Of a stretch of DNA of 64,000 nt, positions 1-8,885 are shown one piece after another. The position numbers and the translations under genes were made by a program. Every line of letters begins with the position of its first letter. Position 1 is the first letter of the stretch. Origin of the DNA: Marinobacterium sp. xm-d-530 (GTDB taxonomy: Bacteria > Pseudomonadota > Gammaproteobacteria > Pseudomonadales > Balneatricaceae); the NCBI RefSeq assembly GCF_013283365.1, contig NZ_WBYM01000005.1, forward strand, positions 186,001-250,000, written 5' to 3'. Below the pieces are notes generated by a model. It had not been told where the DNA came from. It did no database searches and worked only from the letters and a program-made list of their open reading frames with translations.

Positions 1-434
1 CCCGCCCGGCCGACCTCTACCGAAGTAACTTCAAAGAGAGACGCTACCCTCTCATCACTGAGGCGATGATTCAAATCGAAACGGGCCAGTATCGTGAAAC
101 CATTCGGCAACGATTTAGAGAGAAACAGGGTATAACAAACAGCTTCATTCATTGGTCTGTACTGACAGAGGAGCTTGTTGAGCGGGCATTAAATTTTATC
201 CCTGCTGATCATTTAAAAAGGATTTTTGAACGACTTTTGATGGATATTAGAACGCATCGTAGCGGTCTTCCTGATCTGATTCGATTTAACAGTGACGACG
301 AGAGTTATGAACTGATCGAAGTGAAGGGGCCAGGCGATCGCATTCAAGACAACCAAAAACTCTGGCTCGATTTTTTTGTTCGTCATGACATCCCCTGCTC
401 CGTCTACTGGATCGAGTGGAGCCACCCCGAATGA
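1..434 (+). CDS. FAN1-type VRR-NUC nuclease, C-terminal part only
   Basis: The reading frame is open from base 3, so the gene starts before the window; only about 143 C-terminal residues are seen. They hold a VRR-NUC (PD-(D/E)XK) nuclease core: the GLPDLI motif, the IEVKGPGD motif with the catalytic E-x-K, and the downstream NQ pair. FAN1-family enzymes cleave branched DNA and help repair interstrand crosslinks. The internal ATG at 66 is not the true start, because the family signature runs through it. The stop overlaps the start of the helicase gene by the 4-base ATGA, so the two genes are translationally coupled and probably act in the same repair process. Family assignment is firm; function is inferred from the family. 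Confidence 0.82.
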   Translation, partial: RPADLYRSNFKERRYPLITEAMIQIETGQYRETIRQRFREKQGITNSFIHWSVLTEELVERALNFIPADHLKRIFERLLMDIRTHRSGLPDLIRFNSDDESYELIEVKGPGDRIQDNQKLWLDFFVRHDIPCSVYWIEWSHPE

Positions 435-2668
435 GAGCCCTCTCCGTTCGCACCCTATGTGAGTTTTGTGATCGATCTGGTGATATCGATCTAAGATATA
501 CGCCGGCCCCCACAGCACTGGAGGGAATACAGGGGCATAAACGACTGCAAATGCGTCGTCCCAAGAGCTATATCCCAGAGTTCCCTGTGGCTGTGGATAT
601 CAAAGATTTCCAGCTAAAAGGCAGAGCCGATGGTTGGGACCCTAGCCAGAATCGTGTTGAAGAGATAAAGACACACCGAGGGGATCTTGAACGCCAGTCA
701 ACGGGACAGCGACAGCTTCATCTGGCACAACTTCGTAGCTATGGTGCCATGCTATGCATGAGTGAATCACTGCATGAGATCCATCTAAGATTGAGCTACT
801 TGGAGATCGCTTCCGACGAAGTTACACACTTCGACTTTACTGTGAATGCTGCAGAGCTGATCGAAGAGCTCAAACAACGAGTGACTCACTATCAAACTTG
901 GCAGAGCACTCTCGATCAACACCGAGCGGCTCGGCAAAGCCATATTGCGTCGCTCGTTTTCCCTTTTCCCCATTTCAGAAAAGGGCAACGGGAGCTGGCT
1001 GAAGCCGTCTACAAAGCGAACAACAGAGCTAAACAACTACTTATAGAGGCACCCACTGGCTCAGGAAAAACCTTGGGCACCCTGTTTCCAGCGATTAAGG
1101 CGCTTCAGACCGAGTCGTTGGACAGCCTCTACTATCTGACAACCCGAAATACAGCCCGTAGAGTGGCACTGGATGCCTTTGAGTTAATTCAAAGCGACTC
1201 ACCCATTCCACTCACGCTCATTGAGATGACCTCAAAAGAGGCGGGCTGCATCGAACCTGACAAACTCTGCCAGGGCGATAGCTGCCCACTGGCAAAAGGC
1301 TTTTTTGATCGCCTACCGGCTGCTCGTGATGAAGCGTTTACAAAACAACTACAGACCTTTGATCAGACCGCTCTGCAAAGGCTCGCCAAGCAGCACTCTC
1401 TCTGCCCCTACTTTTTAGGGCAAGAACTGGCGCGCTGGGCGGATATTGTGGTGGCTGATATCAATCAATTTCTGGCATCTAGTGCTATTTTGTATGGCTA
1501 CCTTGTTCAAGATGAGCGAAAGGTCTCGGCACTGGTGGATGAGTCTCACAATTTGATCAGCCGCTGTCGCGACCTCTACTCGCTGGAACTTCGCCAGATT
1601 GATTATCGTTTTGATACTAACAATCAGGATTTACAACGCGCCTTGGATTCTGTGCAACGTGCCTGGCAACAGCTATTTAGTGATCGAACAGGTGAACAAG
1701 AGTTTATTAACTACCTACCAGACAAACTAGAGAATGCACTGCAGAAACTCTGCTCAGTCATCGGTGAAGAGCTGGCCACCGATCCATCAAGCATGGAGCT
1801 GCAAAATCTACTCTTTGCCTCTTCGGCCTATTTAAAGTTGGCTGAACAGTTTGGCGAGCACTCCATTGCCCGAGTAGAGAAACGCCTTAGAGGCAGAGGC
1901 GAGTTAGCCATACTCAATATGGATCCATCGCTATTCCTTGTTGAGCGCTGGCAATCTCTTCACAGCTTGACGCTCTTCTCTGCCACGCTAAAGCCGTTTG
2001 GCTACTACCAACAACTGCTTGGCCTAAATGAACCCGTATCAGGGTCACTGCCCTCTCCCTTTGAACCTGACCAGATCCGATTAACCCTTCGCAGAGATAT
2101 CGATACTCGTTATCAATTCAGAGAGCGTTCGATACAACCTATCGCAGAGTTACTGGTGGAGCTGTATCACCAAAATCCTGGCAACCACCTCTTCTTTGCC
2201 TCCAGCTTTAGCTATCTAAACGAGATTGAAAAGGCTATTGCTGAGATGGATCCAGAGATTGATCTGCATCCGCAAAGGCAGGCCATGTCCAATGCCGAGC
2301 GACAGGACTTTTTAGATGCTTTTTCACCAACGAGTCGAAAACTGGGTTTAGCAGTACTGGGTGGTCTTTTTTCGGAAGGGGTCGATCTTCCAGGAGATCG
2401 ACTGATTGGCGTAACGGTTGCCACCTTGGGCCTACCGCCCTTTGATGAGTTTCATGATCTGATGCGAAACAGTTTTGATGAGCGATTCGGAAAGGGATAT
2501 GAGTACACCTACCTTTACCCAGGTTTGCAAAAGGTAATTCAAGCTTGTGGGCGTTTAATACGCACGGCTGAGGATCGAGGAACGCTGACGCTGATTGATC
2601 CTCGATTTGCATCGCGTGAGATACAGGCGATGCTACCGAGCTGGTGGCCATCGCCTCATCTTCGATAA
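431..2668 (+). CDS. XPD/DinG-type ATP-dependent DNA helicase with N-terminal nuclease-like domain
   Basis: A superfamily 2 iron-sulfur DNA helicase of about 745 residues. Seen: a RecB/Cas4-like nuclease core near residues 64-107 (GRADGW, EEIKT, then QLRSYGAML), Walker A APTGSGKT near 207-214, four spaced cysteines near 273-324 typical of the XPD-family 4Fe-4S cluster, the DESH box near 371, and motif VI (QACGRLIR) near 704. I chose ATG 431, which overlaps the upstream stop as ATGA; a GTG at 416 is also in frame. The last residues (SPHLR) and the stop codon lie inside a dispersed repeat that starts at 2650, so the original 3' end may have been replaced. The pairing with a FAN1-type nuclease points to DNA repair. 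Confidence 0.85.
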   Translation: MRALSVRTLCEFCDRSGDIDLRYTPAPTALEGIQGHKRLQMRRPKSYIPEFPVAVDIKDFQLKGRADGWDPSQNRVEEIKTHRGDLERQSTGQRQLHLAQLRSYGAMLCMSESLHEIHLRLSYLEIASDEVTHFDFTVNAAELIEELKQRVTHYQTWQSTLDQHRAARQSHIASLVFPFPHFRKGQRELAEAVYKANNRAKQLLIEAPTGSGKTLGTLFPAIKALQTESLDSLYYLTTRNTARRVALDAFELIQSDSPIPLTLIEMTSKEAGCIEPDKLCQGDSCPLAKGFFDRLPAARDEAFTKQLQTFDQTALQRLAKQHSLCPYFLGQELARWADIVVADINQFLASSAILYGYLVQDERKVSALVDESHNLISRCRDLYSLELRQIDYRFDTNNQDLQRALDSVQRAWQQLFSDRTGEQEFINYLPDKLENALQKLCSVIGEELATDPSSMELQNLLFASSAYLKLAEQFGEHSIARVEKRLRGRGELAILNMDPSLFLVERWQSLHSLTLFSATLKPFGYYQQLLGLNEPVSGSLPSPFEPDQIRLTLRRDIDTRYQFRERSIQPIAELLVELYHQNPGNHLFFASSFSYLNEIEKAIAEMDPEIDLHPQRQAMSNAERQDFLDAFSPTSRKLGLAVLGGLFSEGVDLPGDRLIGVTVATLGLPPFDEFHDLMRNSFDERFGKGYEYTYLYPGLQKVIQACGRLIRTAEDRGTLTLIDPRFASREIQAMLPSWWPSPHLR

Positions 2669-2725
2669 GGCGCCAACACCAACTCGGCGAACGAACCGTT
2701 GGAGCGGTCTTATAAAGGCCGCGAT
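2650..2725 (+). repeat. Type A palindromic repeat at the helicase 3' end
   Basis: One copy of the dispersed repeat (type A here). It begins ATCGCCTCATCTTCGATAAG and closes with GTTGGAGCGGTCTT...AAAGGCCGCGAT, the two halves forming an imperfect palindrome. The left half overlaps the last codons and stop of the helicase gene. Other copies are near 14.1-14.4, 21.5, 37.2, 39.1, 41.7, 52.1 and 63.3 kb. Confidence 0.85.
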
Positions 2726-2737
2726 GCACTGGTTAGG

Positions 2738-2764
2738 GTGACTGGCCTTCAGCCTGTCATCCGC
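2738..2764 (+). repeat. Type B REP-like repeat
   Basis: The sequence GTGACTGGC(C)TTCAGCCTGTCATCCGC is the second dispersed repeat family (type B), with a GACTGGCT/AGCCTGTC-type stem. It sits between the convergent helicase and ureG genes, where REP elements usually lie. Confidence 0.85.
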
Positions 2765-2772
2765 TGCTTCAA

Positions 2773-3390
2773 TTAACTATCCAACATCCCCTGATGCACG
2801 ATGAAGTCGATGATATCTTGCAGCCCTTTTCCCTCTTTTAGATTGGTAAAGACCCAAGGTTTCTCGGGGCGCATTCGATTGGTATCTGACTCCATTACCG
2901 AGAGATCAGCACCGACGTAAGGGGCCAAATCGATTTTGTTGATCACCAACAGATCCGATTTAGTGATACCGGGCCCACCTTTACGAGGAATCTTTTCGCC
3001 CTCTGCCACATCGATGACGTAGATCGTAAGATCCGCCAACTCTGGACTGAAGGTGGCACTGAGGTTATCACCACCAGACTCAACAAAGACAAGATCCAGC
3101 GTTTTATGTCGTTTAGCCAGCTCTTCAACTGCCGCTAGATTCATTGAGGCATCTTCACGAATAGCGGTATGCGGGCAACCACCCGTTTCCACACCAATGA
3201 TGCGATCAGGCTCTAGCGCTTCAGCGCGAGTCAAAATCTTTGCATCCTCTTGGGTGTAGATATCGTTGGTCACAACGGCAAGGTTGTAGTGATCTCGCAT
3301 CGCTTTACACAACGCCTCGAGTAGTGCTGTTTTACCTGAACCTACTGGACCACCTACACCAATTCGAAGTGGGGATTTATAGTCACTCAT
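2773..3390 (-). CDS. ureG: Urease accessory GTPase UreG
   Basis: UreG, 205 residues, is the GTPase that powers nickel delivery into apo-urease together with UreD, UreF and UreE. Seen: P-loop GPVGSGKT at 14-21, the CPH metal-binding motif at 72-74, ESGGDN at 104-109 and NKID at 151-154, all standard. The start has a clear ribosome binding site (TAGGAG). It is the last gene of ureABCE-orf70-ureFG, 8 bases after ureF, and ends against a repeat-containing gap convergent with the helicase gene. Confidence 0.97.
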   Translation of the reverse strand: MSDYKSPLRIGVGGPVGSGKTALLEALCKAMRDHYNLAVVTNDIYTQEDAKILTRAEALEPDRIIGVETGGCPHTAIREDASMNLAAVEELAKRHKTLDLVFVESGGDNLSATFSPELADLTIYVIDVAEGEKIPRKGGPGITKSDLLVINKIDLAPYVGADLSVMESDTNRMRPEKPWVFTNLKEGKGLQDIIDFIVHQGMLDS

Positions 3391-3398
3391 GACTGCTC

Positions 3399-4058
3399 CT
3401 AAGATCTAAATAATCGTGTGTATTGTGTTTCGTGTCGACTGCTTGCAATCGCTAATGCTGGCGTCACGCTACTGGGGTTTAATACCCCTTTGGAATGTTC
3501 AACTGACTGCTCTATTGAATAGGCCATTCGTTGTAGCGTCTGCTGGCCTTGTGTCTGACCGAGTGGAATCAGCTTAACGCCAGCCATAACGGCATTCTCT
3601 AGCCAGCTCCAAAGGTAACCAGCAAACAGTTTATCCCGAGGGATTTGCCATTGATGCGCGGCAATCGCGATACCTGCTAATTGTGTTCGCTGGCAGGCCT
3701 CCAACAAGAGACCTTCTAGGTTTACATCCAACTGAGGAAGCAGGCGCGCTAACGCCGCCCCACGCTGTCTCTCTTCAAGACGAAGCTCTTTAGTTTCGCG
3801 CCAAGCGATCAACTCTTTTGTCAATTGGTTAAATGCCTGTGCATCGGCTTCATATAAGGCGTTAAGCATTCGATCCAGCATCGGTAGCTCAAGTGTCGTT
3901 AGGGAGTGATTTAACTGTTCTGTTAACCAGGCTTCAAATCGCTCTTGAGAGTCTACCCAGCCCGCTTCAACCGCCAACTCCAACCCTTGCGAGTAGGTGA
4001 ATGCACCGACCGGCAGTGACGGACTGATCAGCTGAAAAAGACGAAGATCACTTAGCAC
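3399..4058 (-). CDS. ureF: Urease accessory protein UreF
   Basis: UreF, 219 residues, is an all-helical protein of the UreD-UreF-UreG maturation complex that gates GTP-dependent nickel insertion. The N-terminal [21 protein letters not shown] and the central [13 protein letters not shown] segment are family hallmarks. The start is a GTG that overlaps the end of the preceding small gene by 11 bases, which suggests translational coupling. Length is normal for the family. Confidence 0.95.
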   Translation of the reverse strand: MLSDLRLFQLISPSLPVGAFTYSQGLELAVEAGWVDSQERFEAWLTEQLNHSLTTLELPMLDRMLNALYEADAQAFNQLTKELIAWRETKELRLEERQRGAALARLLPQLDVNLEGLLLEACQRTQLAGIAIAAHQWQIPRDKLFAGYLWSWLENAVMAGVKLIPLGQTQGQQTLQRMAYSIEQSVEHSKGVLNPSSVTPALAIASSRHETQYTRLFRS

Positions 4059-4260
4059 GTTGCGCCTGTGCTTTGGTTTTAATACGGGTCGCTAGGGCCA
4101 GTGTTGCTGCGATGGAGCCAACAACGGCCAAAGAGAGTGCAGCATGCTCAACTGAGGAGAAGGCATGCCCCAAAGCTGAAGCCAAATTAGAGTGATCACC
4201 CGTATGAGCAAAGGCCGCAGTTGGGGCGATCATAAGAAGCGACAATAATTTAATGTTCAT
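4048..4260 (-). CDS. Small HupE/UreJ-like membrane protein (orf70)
   Basis: A 70-residue protein encoded between ureE and ureF. It has a signal-peptide-like start ending at AFA, then HTGDH, a GHAFSSVEH motif and one membrane segment (near 40-58), and a basic tail. The pattern HxGxH...H...(D/E)H...LAVVG resembles the first part of HupE/UreJ nickel permeases, but the usual five or six further helices are absent. It overlaps ureF by 11 bases and lies inside the urease operon, so a role in metal supply or urease maturation is plausible but inferred. It may be a conserved mini-protein or a degenerate UreJ. AGGAA precedes its ATG. Confidence 0.7.
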   Translation of the reverse strand: MNIKLLSLLMIAPTAAFAHTGDHSNLASALGHAFSSVEHAALSLAVVGSIAATLALATRIKTKAQAQRAK

Positions 4261-4298
4261 TGTTTTATATTCCTGTTAAATACTTAATCTATAAAGAA

Positions 4299-4787
4299 TT
4301 AATGTGAATGTTCATGATCATCTGAATGACTGTGTGAATGGCTGTGCGAGTGTCCGTGACTAGAACCACCATAGGCGCCAGCCTCAGGTTCAAACGGCAG
4401 TGACTCACAGGTCACTACACCACCCAATCCAACCACCATGTCGTCCAACACATGGTCATGTTGGTAGCTAACATACTCATCATTGATCTCAAGTGGCACG
4501 TGTCGGTTACCTAGGTGATAACAGATACGTGATTTTAGAAGTGGGTCACTGGTTCTAACCACTGACAGAGGTTCAGCCGCGGCCTGCACTGTCACAACCA
4601 CCCCGTCATCATTCGTTAACTGTTCGCCCCCACGAAGTATCTCCCCGCGTGGTAGATCCAAACCGGCCTCTGTACCATTAGAGAGCGTTACTCTCAGACG
4701 GCTGCGTATGCGCTGATCAATGGTCAACTCAAGCGTCAGATCGGTTTCAACTGAATGGGACTCCAGCTTTTTATTCAGTTTAATCAT
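4299..4787 (-). CDS. ureE: Urease accessory nickel chaperone UreE
   Basis: UreE, 162 residues, binds nickel and hands it to UreG during urease assembly. The N-terminal peptide-binding domain (LTIDQRIRSRLRV, LPRG) and the C-terminal metal-binding domain (YHLGNRHVPLEI, DHVLDDMV) are intact. The tail after about residue 140 is rich in histidine, with alternating His-Ser repeats and an end DDHEHSH, giving extra nickel storage as in other His-tailed UreE proteins. It starts 16 bases after ureC. Confidence 0.96.
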   Translation of the reverse strand: MIKLNKKLESHSVETDLTLELTIDQRIRSRLRVTLSNGTEAGLDLPRGEILRGGEQLTNDDGVVVTVQAAAEPLSVVRTSDPLLKSRICYHLGNRHVPLEINDEYVSYQHDHVLDDMVVGLGGVVTCESLPFEPEAGAYGGSSHGHSHSHSHSHSDDHEHSH

Positions 4788-4803
4788 CTCGTTACTGTCT
4801 TAC

Positions 4804-6507
4804 TTAAAATAGGAAATAGCGCTGCGCCATCGGCAATATTTCGGCCGGTTCACAGGTTAACGTCATGCCATCTGCAGTGACCTCATAGGTTTGAGGATCC
4901 ACCTGAATATCGGGCTGCCAATCGTTATGAACCATCTGATCTTTGGTGGCGGTTCTACACCCTTTTACCACGCCGATCATCGACTGCAGACCAAGCTCTT
5001 CAGCCACTCCAGCAGCGACAGCTGCTTGAGATAGGAAGGTCATTGACGTGCTTTGAGCCGCTTTACCAATGCTGGCAAACATTGGACGATAGTGAACAGG
5101 CTGAGGCGTTGGAATGGATGCATTAGGATCGCCCATAGGGGCCGTCGCGATCATACCCGCCTTCAACACCAGACTGGGTTTAGTGCCAAAGAAAGCCGGT
5201 TTCCATAACACCAGATCGGCCAGTTTGCCGACCTCAATTGACCCCACTACGTGTGAAATCCCGTGGGCGATGGCCGGGTTAATGGTGTATTTAGCAATGT
5301 AGCGTTTCAAACGATGGTTATCGTTGCGCTCAGAGTCCGCTTCTAAAGGGCCTCTCTGCACTTTCATCTTATGCGCAGTCTGCCAGGTACGAATGACAAC
5401 TTCCCCAACTCGACCCATCGCTTGTGAATCTGATGAGATCATCGAAAAAGCGCCCAGATCGTGAAGGATATCCTCTGCAGCAATGGTTTCACGACGAATA
5501 CGTGACTCTGCAAAGGCGACATCTTCAGCAATACTGGGATCTAAATGGTGACAAACCATCAGCATGTCGAGGTGCTCATCCACCGTATTAATGGTGTATG
5601 GGCGTGTTGGATTGGTCGACGAAGGCAGCACATTTTTAAGCCCTGCAGCCTTGATGATATCCGGTGCGTGACCACCACCCGCTCCCTCTGTGTGGTAGGT
5701 GTGAATCACACGGTCACCGATCGCATCCAGAGTCGCTTCGACAAAGCCTGATTCATTTAATGTGTCAGTATGAATCGCTACCTGAACATCGTACTTCTCT
5801 GCAACGCTCAGGCAGTTATCGATCGAAGCGGGCGTAGTGCCCCAATCTTCATGCAATTTAAGCCCGATGGCACCCGCTTCAACCTGCTCGATTAACGGCT
5901 CGGGAAGACTGGCGTTACCCTTACCTAAAAAACCGAAGTTCATTGGTAAGGAGTCTACTGCCTCCAGCATTCGAGCAATGTTCCATGCACCCGGTGTACA
6001 GGTGGTTGCATTAGTACCGGTGGCTGGGCCTGTTCCACCCCCGATCATTGTGGTGACGCCTGAGCAGAGCGCTTCATCGACCTGCTGCGGACAGATAAAG
6101 TGAATGTGAGCATCAATCCCGCCAGCCGTTAGAATACTGCCCTCACCGGCAATCACTTCTGTACTGGGACCAACGACAATATCAACATTAGGTTGGATGT
6201 CAGGATTACCGGCTTTGCCGATCGCAAAGATACGACCATCGCGAACGGCAACATCGGCTTTTACTATCCCCCAATGATCAAGAATCAATGCATTGGTAAT
6301 GACCAGATCCGGTGTATCAACGCGGCAGGCTTGGCTCTGACCCATACCATCACGGATAACCTTGCCGCCACCAAACTTAACCTCCTCACCGTAGGTCGTG
6401 TAATCCTTCTCGACCTCTAACCAGAGCTCGGTATCCGCTAAGCGAACACGGTCTCCTGTGGTTGGACCAAACATTTCTGCATACGCGGTGCGATCAATAA
6501 CAGACAT
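4804..6507 (-). CDS. ureC: Urease alpha subunit
   Basis: UreC, 567 residues, is the catalytic subunit that hydrolyses urea to ammonia and carbamate. The dinuclear nickel site is complete: His134 and His136, carbamylated Lys217, His246, His272 and Asp360, with catalytic His320 in the flexible flap. Length is exactly that of bacterial UreC. It is preceded by AGGAG and lies 9 bases after ureB. With ureA and ureB it forms the (alpha-beta-gamma)3 enzyme in the cytoplasm. Confidence 0.98.
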   Translation of the reverse strand: MSVIDRTAYAEMFGPTTGDRVRLADTELWLEVEKDYTTYGEEVKFGGGKVIRDGMGQSQACRVDTPDLVITNALILDHWGIVKADVAVRDGRIFAIGKAGNPDIQPNVDIVVGPSTEVIAGEGSILTAGGIDAHIHFICPQQVDEALCSGVTTMIGGGTGPATGTNATTCTPGAWNIARMLEAVDSLPMNFGFLGKGNASLPEPLIEQVEAGAIGLKLHEDWGTTPASIDNCLSVAEKYDVQVAIHTDTLNESGFVEATLDAIGDRVIHTYHTEGAGGGHAPDIIKAAGLKNVLPSSTNPTRPYTINTVDEHLDMLMVCHHLDPSIAEDVAFAESRIRRETIAAEDILHDLGAFSMISSDSQAMGRVGEVVIRTWQTAHKMKVQRGPLEADSERNDNHRLKRYIAKYTINPAIAHGISHVVGSIEVGKLADLVLWKPAFFGTKPSLVLKAGMIATAPMGDPNASIPTPQPVHYRPMFASIGKAAQSTSMTFLSQAAVAAGVAEELGLQSMIGVVKGCRTATKDQMVHNDWQPDIQVDPQTYEVTADGMTLTCEPAEILPMAQRYFLF

Positions 6508-6516
6508 TCTGATCTC

Positions 6517-6825
6517 CTAATCCAATTGGCCACTGACTTTGGCTTGAAATCCATAAACAACGCGGTCACCCGTCAGTGCCACCAACTCGACCTCGCGCGA
6601 TTGACCTGGTTCAAAACGGACCGCTGTTCCCGCGGCAATGTTTAGTCTAAAACCCCGTGCTTTTTCACGGTCAAAAATGAGGGCTTCATTGACCTCATAG
6701 AAGTGGTAATGAGAGCCAATCTGAACCGGACGATCACCGGTATTCGCGACGCTGACTTTGATGGTCTCTCGACCCTCATTGAGATTGATACTGCCCGCAT
6801 CAACTTTGTATTCACCTGGAATCAT
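6517..6825 (-). CDS. ureB: Urease beta subunit
   Basis: UreB, 102 residues, is the small structural subunit. The start MIPGEYKV, the central [10 protein letters not shown] and the region GTAVRFEPG are family signatures. AGAGG precedes the ATG and the gene follows ureA by 11 bases. It is a separate gene, not fused to ureA as in Helicobacter. Confidence 0.98.
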   Translation of the reverse strand: MIPGEYKVDAGSINLNEGRETIKVSVANTGDRPVQIGSHYHFYEVNEALIFDREKARGFRLNIAAGTAVRFEPGQSREVELVALTGDRVVYGFQAKVSGQLD

Positions 6826-6836
6826 TAAGCCACCTC

Positions 6837-7139
6837 TTAAACAATCGGTTCATGGACGGTGACCAATTTAGTCCCGTCAGGGAAGGTCGCCTCAACCTGA
6901 ACGTCATGGATCATCTCAGGCACCCCCTCCATAACCTCTTCACGAGTCAGCAAGGTGCGGCCATAGTCCATCAATTCAGCAACCGTGCGACCATCGCGTG
7001 CCCCTTCCATCACTGCTGCACTGATGAGCGCAACCGCTTCGGGGTAGTTCAATTTCAAACCACGATCTTTACGACGTTCAGCGAGCAGCGCTGCGGTGAA
7101 TATCAGTAGTTTGTCTTTCTCTCTGGGTGTCAGTTCCAT
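6837..7139 (-). CDS. ureA: Urease gamma subunit
   Basis: UreA, 100 residues, begins [23 protein letters not shown] and ends in the conserved [15 protein letters not shown] region. It is the first gene of ureABCE-orf70-ureFG. AAGGGA precedes the ATG. A sigma-54-like promoter lies about 50 bases upstream, so expression is probably raised when nitrogen is limiting. Confidence 0.98.
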   Translation of the reverse strand: MELTPREKDKLLIFTAALLAERRKDRGLKLNYPEAVALISAAVMEGARDGRTVAELMDYGRTLLTREEVMEGVPEMIHDVQVEATFPDGTKLVTVHEPIV

Positions 7140-7185
7140 GATAGTTCCCTTAAGCGGTGTTCATGAGAGTTAATAAATTAGACTT

Positions 7186-7201
7186 AGCAAAATAGAGACC
7201 A
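7186..7201 (-). promoter_or_regulatory. Predicted sigma-54 promoter of ureABCE-orf70-ureFG
   Basis: On the minus strand the site reads TGGTCTCTATTTTGCT. The GG and GC pairs are exactly ten bases apart, as sigma-54 (-24/-12) requires, and the -12 part TTGCT is perfect while -24 keeps only TGG. The predicted start is about 36 bases before ureA. Urease promoters are often NtrC-dependent. Confidence 0.6.
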
Positions 7202-7313
7202 GTTTTTATAAAAAGCCTAAAAAGCGAATAAAATCGAACAAATTGCAGACATCGTCTAGAAAAATCCAAAAATTGACAACAATCAGAATAACCCGGCTGG
7301 ATTTTTGGCAAAA

Positions 7314-7338
7314 AAAACGCACCACTTAAGTGCGTTTA
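7314..7338 (-). terminator. Terminator of urtABCDE-ureD, also NtrC-like
   Basis: On the minus strand a stem AACGCAC...GTGCGTT is followed by a run of T, placed just after ureD; this is a typical intrinsic terminator. The stem, read as CGCACCACTTAAGTGCG at 7318-7334, also matches the NtrC palindrome in both half-sites and lies about 120 bases upstream of the ureA sigma-54 promoter, so it may serve both roles. Confidence 0.75.
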
Positions 7339-7352
7339 AGAATTAACTTGGT

Positions 7353-8177
7353 TCAGGTTGCCCAAATGCGGGGCGCCGCGGCCTCTTTTCCAAGAGATTG
7401 AGGTCGAATGAGACGCCAAACGCTAGAAAAGAGGAAAATAACCTCTTGGCTCTGCTCTGAAATGGTGCGAACAACCAGTAGACCATCCATCAGGGTCGCG
7501 CCTGAAAGCGGGTCATCTGACAGCAGCTGTTGAACCTGCTCTAACAGATCCTGATCATCAACGGTCGCGACCATCGACGCATAACCTGACACCCCTTTTA
7601 AACCGATCGAACTGTCGATCAGGGAAGCTCCATCGGTTGCAAATCGATCGAACATCACAGGTTCGCCGTCACGATAGATTCGCATCTCTGAACTTAACTG
7701 CCCGGTTTCAAAACGCTCTTCATTAGAGGGGCGACCAAAGCAGTTGATCTCCCAGCCGATAAAATGAGCGCCCGCCTCTAAATGCACTTCGGTGACAATA
7801 TGGGATTGGGTGCCTGGGAAGAATATATTCTCCAGTGGCATCCACTCTAAAGAGCCGCCACCAGCGACCGTTAAGCGCTGAGAGACCTCCGCAACAGGGC
7901 CGATAGAGCGATAAAACTTAGTCGCCCCTGGTGTTGTCAGTAGAACCTTAGCATCCTTGGAGACCTGCAAATCGATATTGAGGTCATCACCGGCCACCAC
8001 ACCTCCGGGGGGATGTAGGAGGTAGGTGTGGCATACCTCGCCTTCAGGATAAAAGGCGCGCTGTACAGCCAATGGTCCCTCCCGTTTGGAGTCCACCAAG
8101 CGCGTCTTATCACCGCGCAGTTGATAACCAAGCGTCAGTTCAGCATGCCACCCTTGGCGGCCAGTCAGTGCGTTCAC
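7353..8177 (-). CDS. ureD: Urease accessory protein UreD
   Basis: UreD, 274 residues, is the scaffold that binds apo-urease and guides nickel from UreG/UreF. Typical segments: KREGPLAVQRAFYPEG, HPPGGVVAGDD, TTPGATKFYRS and EWMPLENIFFPG. It starts at a GTG with AAGGGA upstream, 8 bases after urtE. A strong terminator follows, so ureD is transcribed with the urea transporter and not with ureABC, which puts one assembly factor under the transporter promoter. Confidence 0.96.
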   Translation of the reverse strand: MNALTGRQGWHAELTLGYQLRGDKTRLVDSKREGPLAVQRAFYPEGEVCHTYLLHPPGGVVAGDDLNIDLQVSKDAKVLLTTPGATKFYRSIGPVAEVSQRLTVAGGGSLEWMPLENIFFPGTQSHIVTEVHLEAGAHFIGWEINCFGRPSNEERFETGQLSSEMRIYRDGEPVMFDRFATDGASLIDSSIGLKGVSGYASMVATVDDQDLLEQVQQLLSDDPLSGATLMDGLLVVRTISEQSQEVIFLFSSVWRLIRPQSLGKEAAAPRIWAT

Positions 8178-8185
8178 AATATCCC

Positions 8186-8881
8186 TTAAACCGTTAGATA
8201 CTTTGAAACCAATGTATCATCAAGTTGATCCATTGAGCCAGCAGCAACATTGCGACCGCGATCTAGCAGTGTGAACACATCTCCGACTTTGCGAGCAAAC
8301 GGGAGCTTCTGCTCAACGAGCAGAACAGTCAGCCCAAGCTCTTGGTTCAATTGGCGAATGATATCGCCGATCTGCTGGACAATATTGGGCTGAATACCTT
8401 CAGTAGGCTCATCCAGAATCAACAATTTTGGATTGACTACGAGTGCTCGAGCAATGGCTAACTGTTGCTGTTGTCCACCACTCAAATCCCCACCACGACG
8501 AGCCAGCATCTCTTTTAAAACGGGGAATAGATCAAAAATATAGTCCGGTATTTTGCGTGCACCGCGCGGCAATACAGGCAATCCGATCTGTAGATTCTCC
8601 TCAACCGTCATCAACGGAAAAATTTGACGACCCTGTGGCACATAACCAATACCAATATAGGGGCGCTTTTCAACGCTAAGCTTAGAGATATCCTCCCCCA
8701 TGAAACGAATCTCACCCTGTTTGATCTTGTTGTGCCCCATTACACAGTCCAACAGAGTCGTTTTGCCAACACCATTGCGCCCCATTAAGACACTGCACTC
8801 ACCCTCTTGAACAGCAAGATCAAGATCCCAAAGGGTGTGACTTTCACCGTAAAACTGATTCACTTTGTTAAGTTCAAGCAT
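8186..8881 (-). CDS. urtE: Urea ABC transporter ATP-binding protein UrtE
   Basis: UrtE, 231 residues, is the second ATPase of the high-affinity urea transporter UrtABCDE, of the LivF type. Seen: Walker A GRNGVGKTT, signature LSGGQQQQLAIARAL, Walker B LLILDEPTEGIQP and the H-loop region LLVEQKL. I chose the ATG at 8881, preceded by GGAGAG and 4 bases after the urtD stop; a TTG at 8896 is also in frame but unlikely. It works with UrtD on the UrtB/UrtC permease. Confidence 0.95.
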   Translation of the reverse strand: MLELNKVNQFYGESHTLWDLDLAVQEGECSVLMGRNGVGKTTLLDCVMGHNKIKQGEIRFMGEDISKLSVEKRPYIGIGYVPQGRQIFPLMTVEENLQIGLPVLPRGARKIPDYIFDLFPVLKEMLARRGGDLSGGQQQQLAIARALVVNPKLLILDEPTEGIQPNIVQQIGDIIRQLNQELGLTVLLVEQKLPFARKVGDVFTLLDRGRNVAAGSMDQLDDTLVSKYLTV

Positions 8882-8885
8882 CCCA

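Noticed and set aside
5114..6420. Several plus-strand frames over ureC
   Set aside because: They are shadows of the conserved ureC gene with no features of their own.
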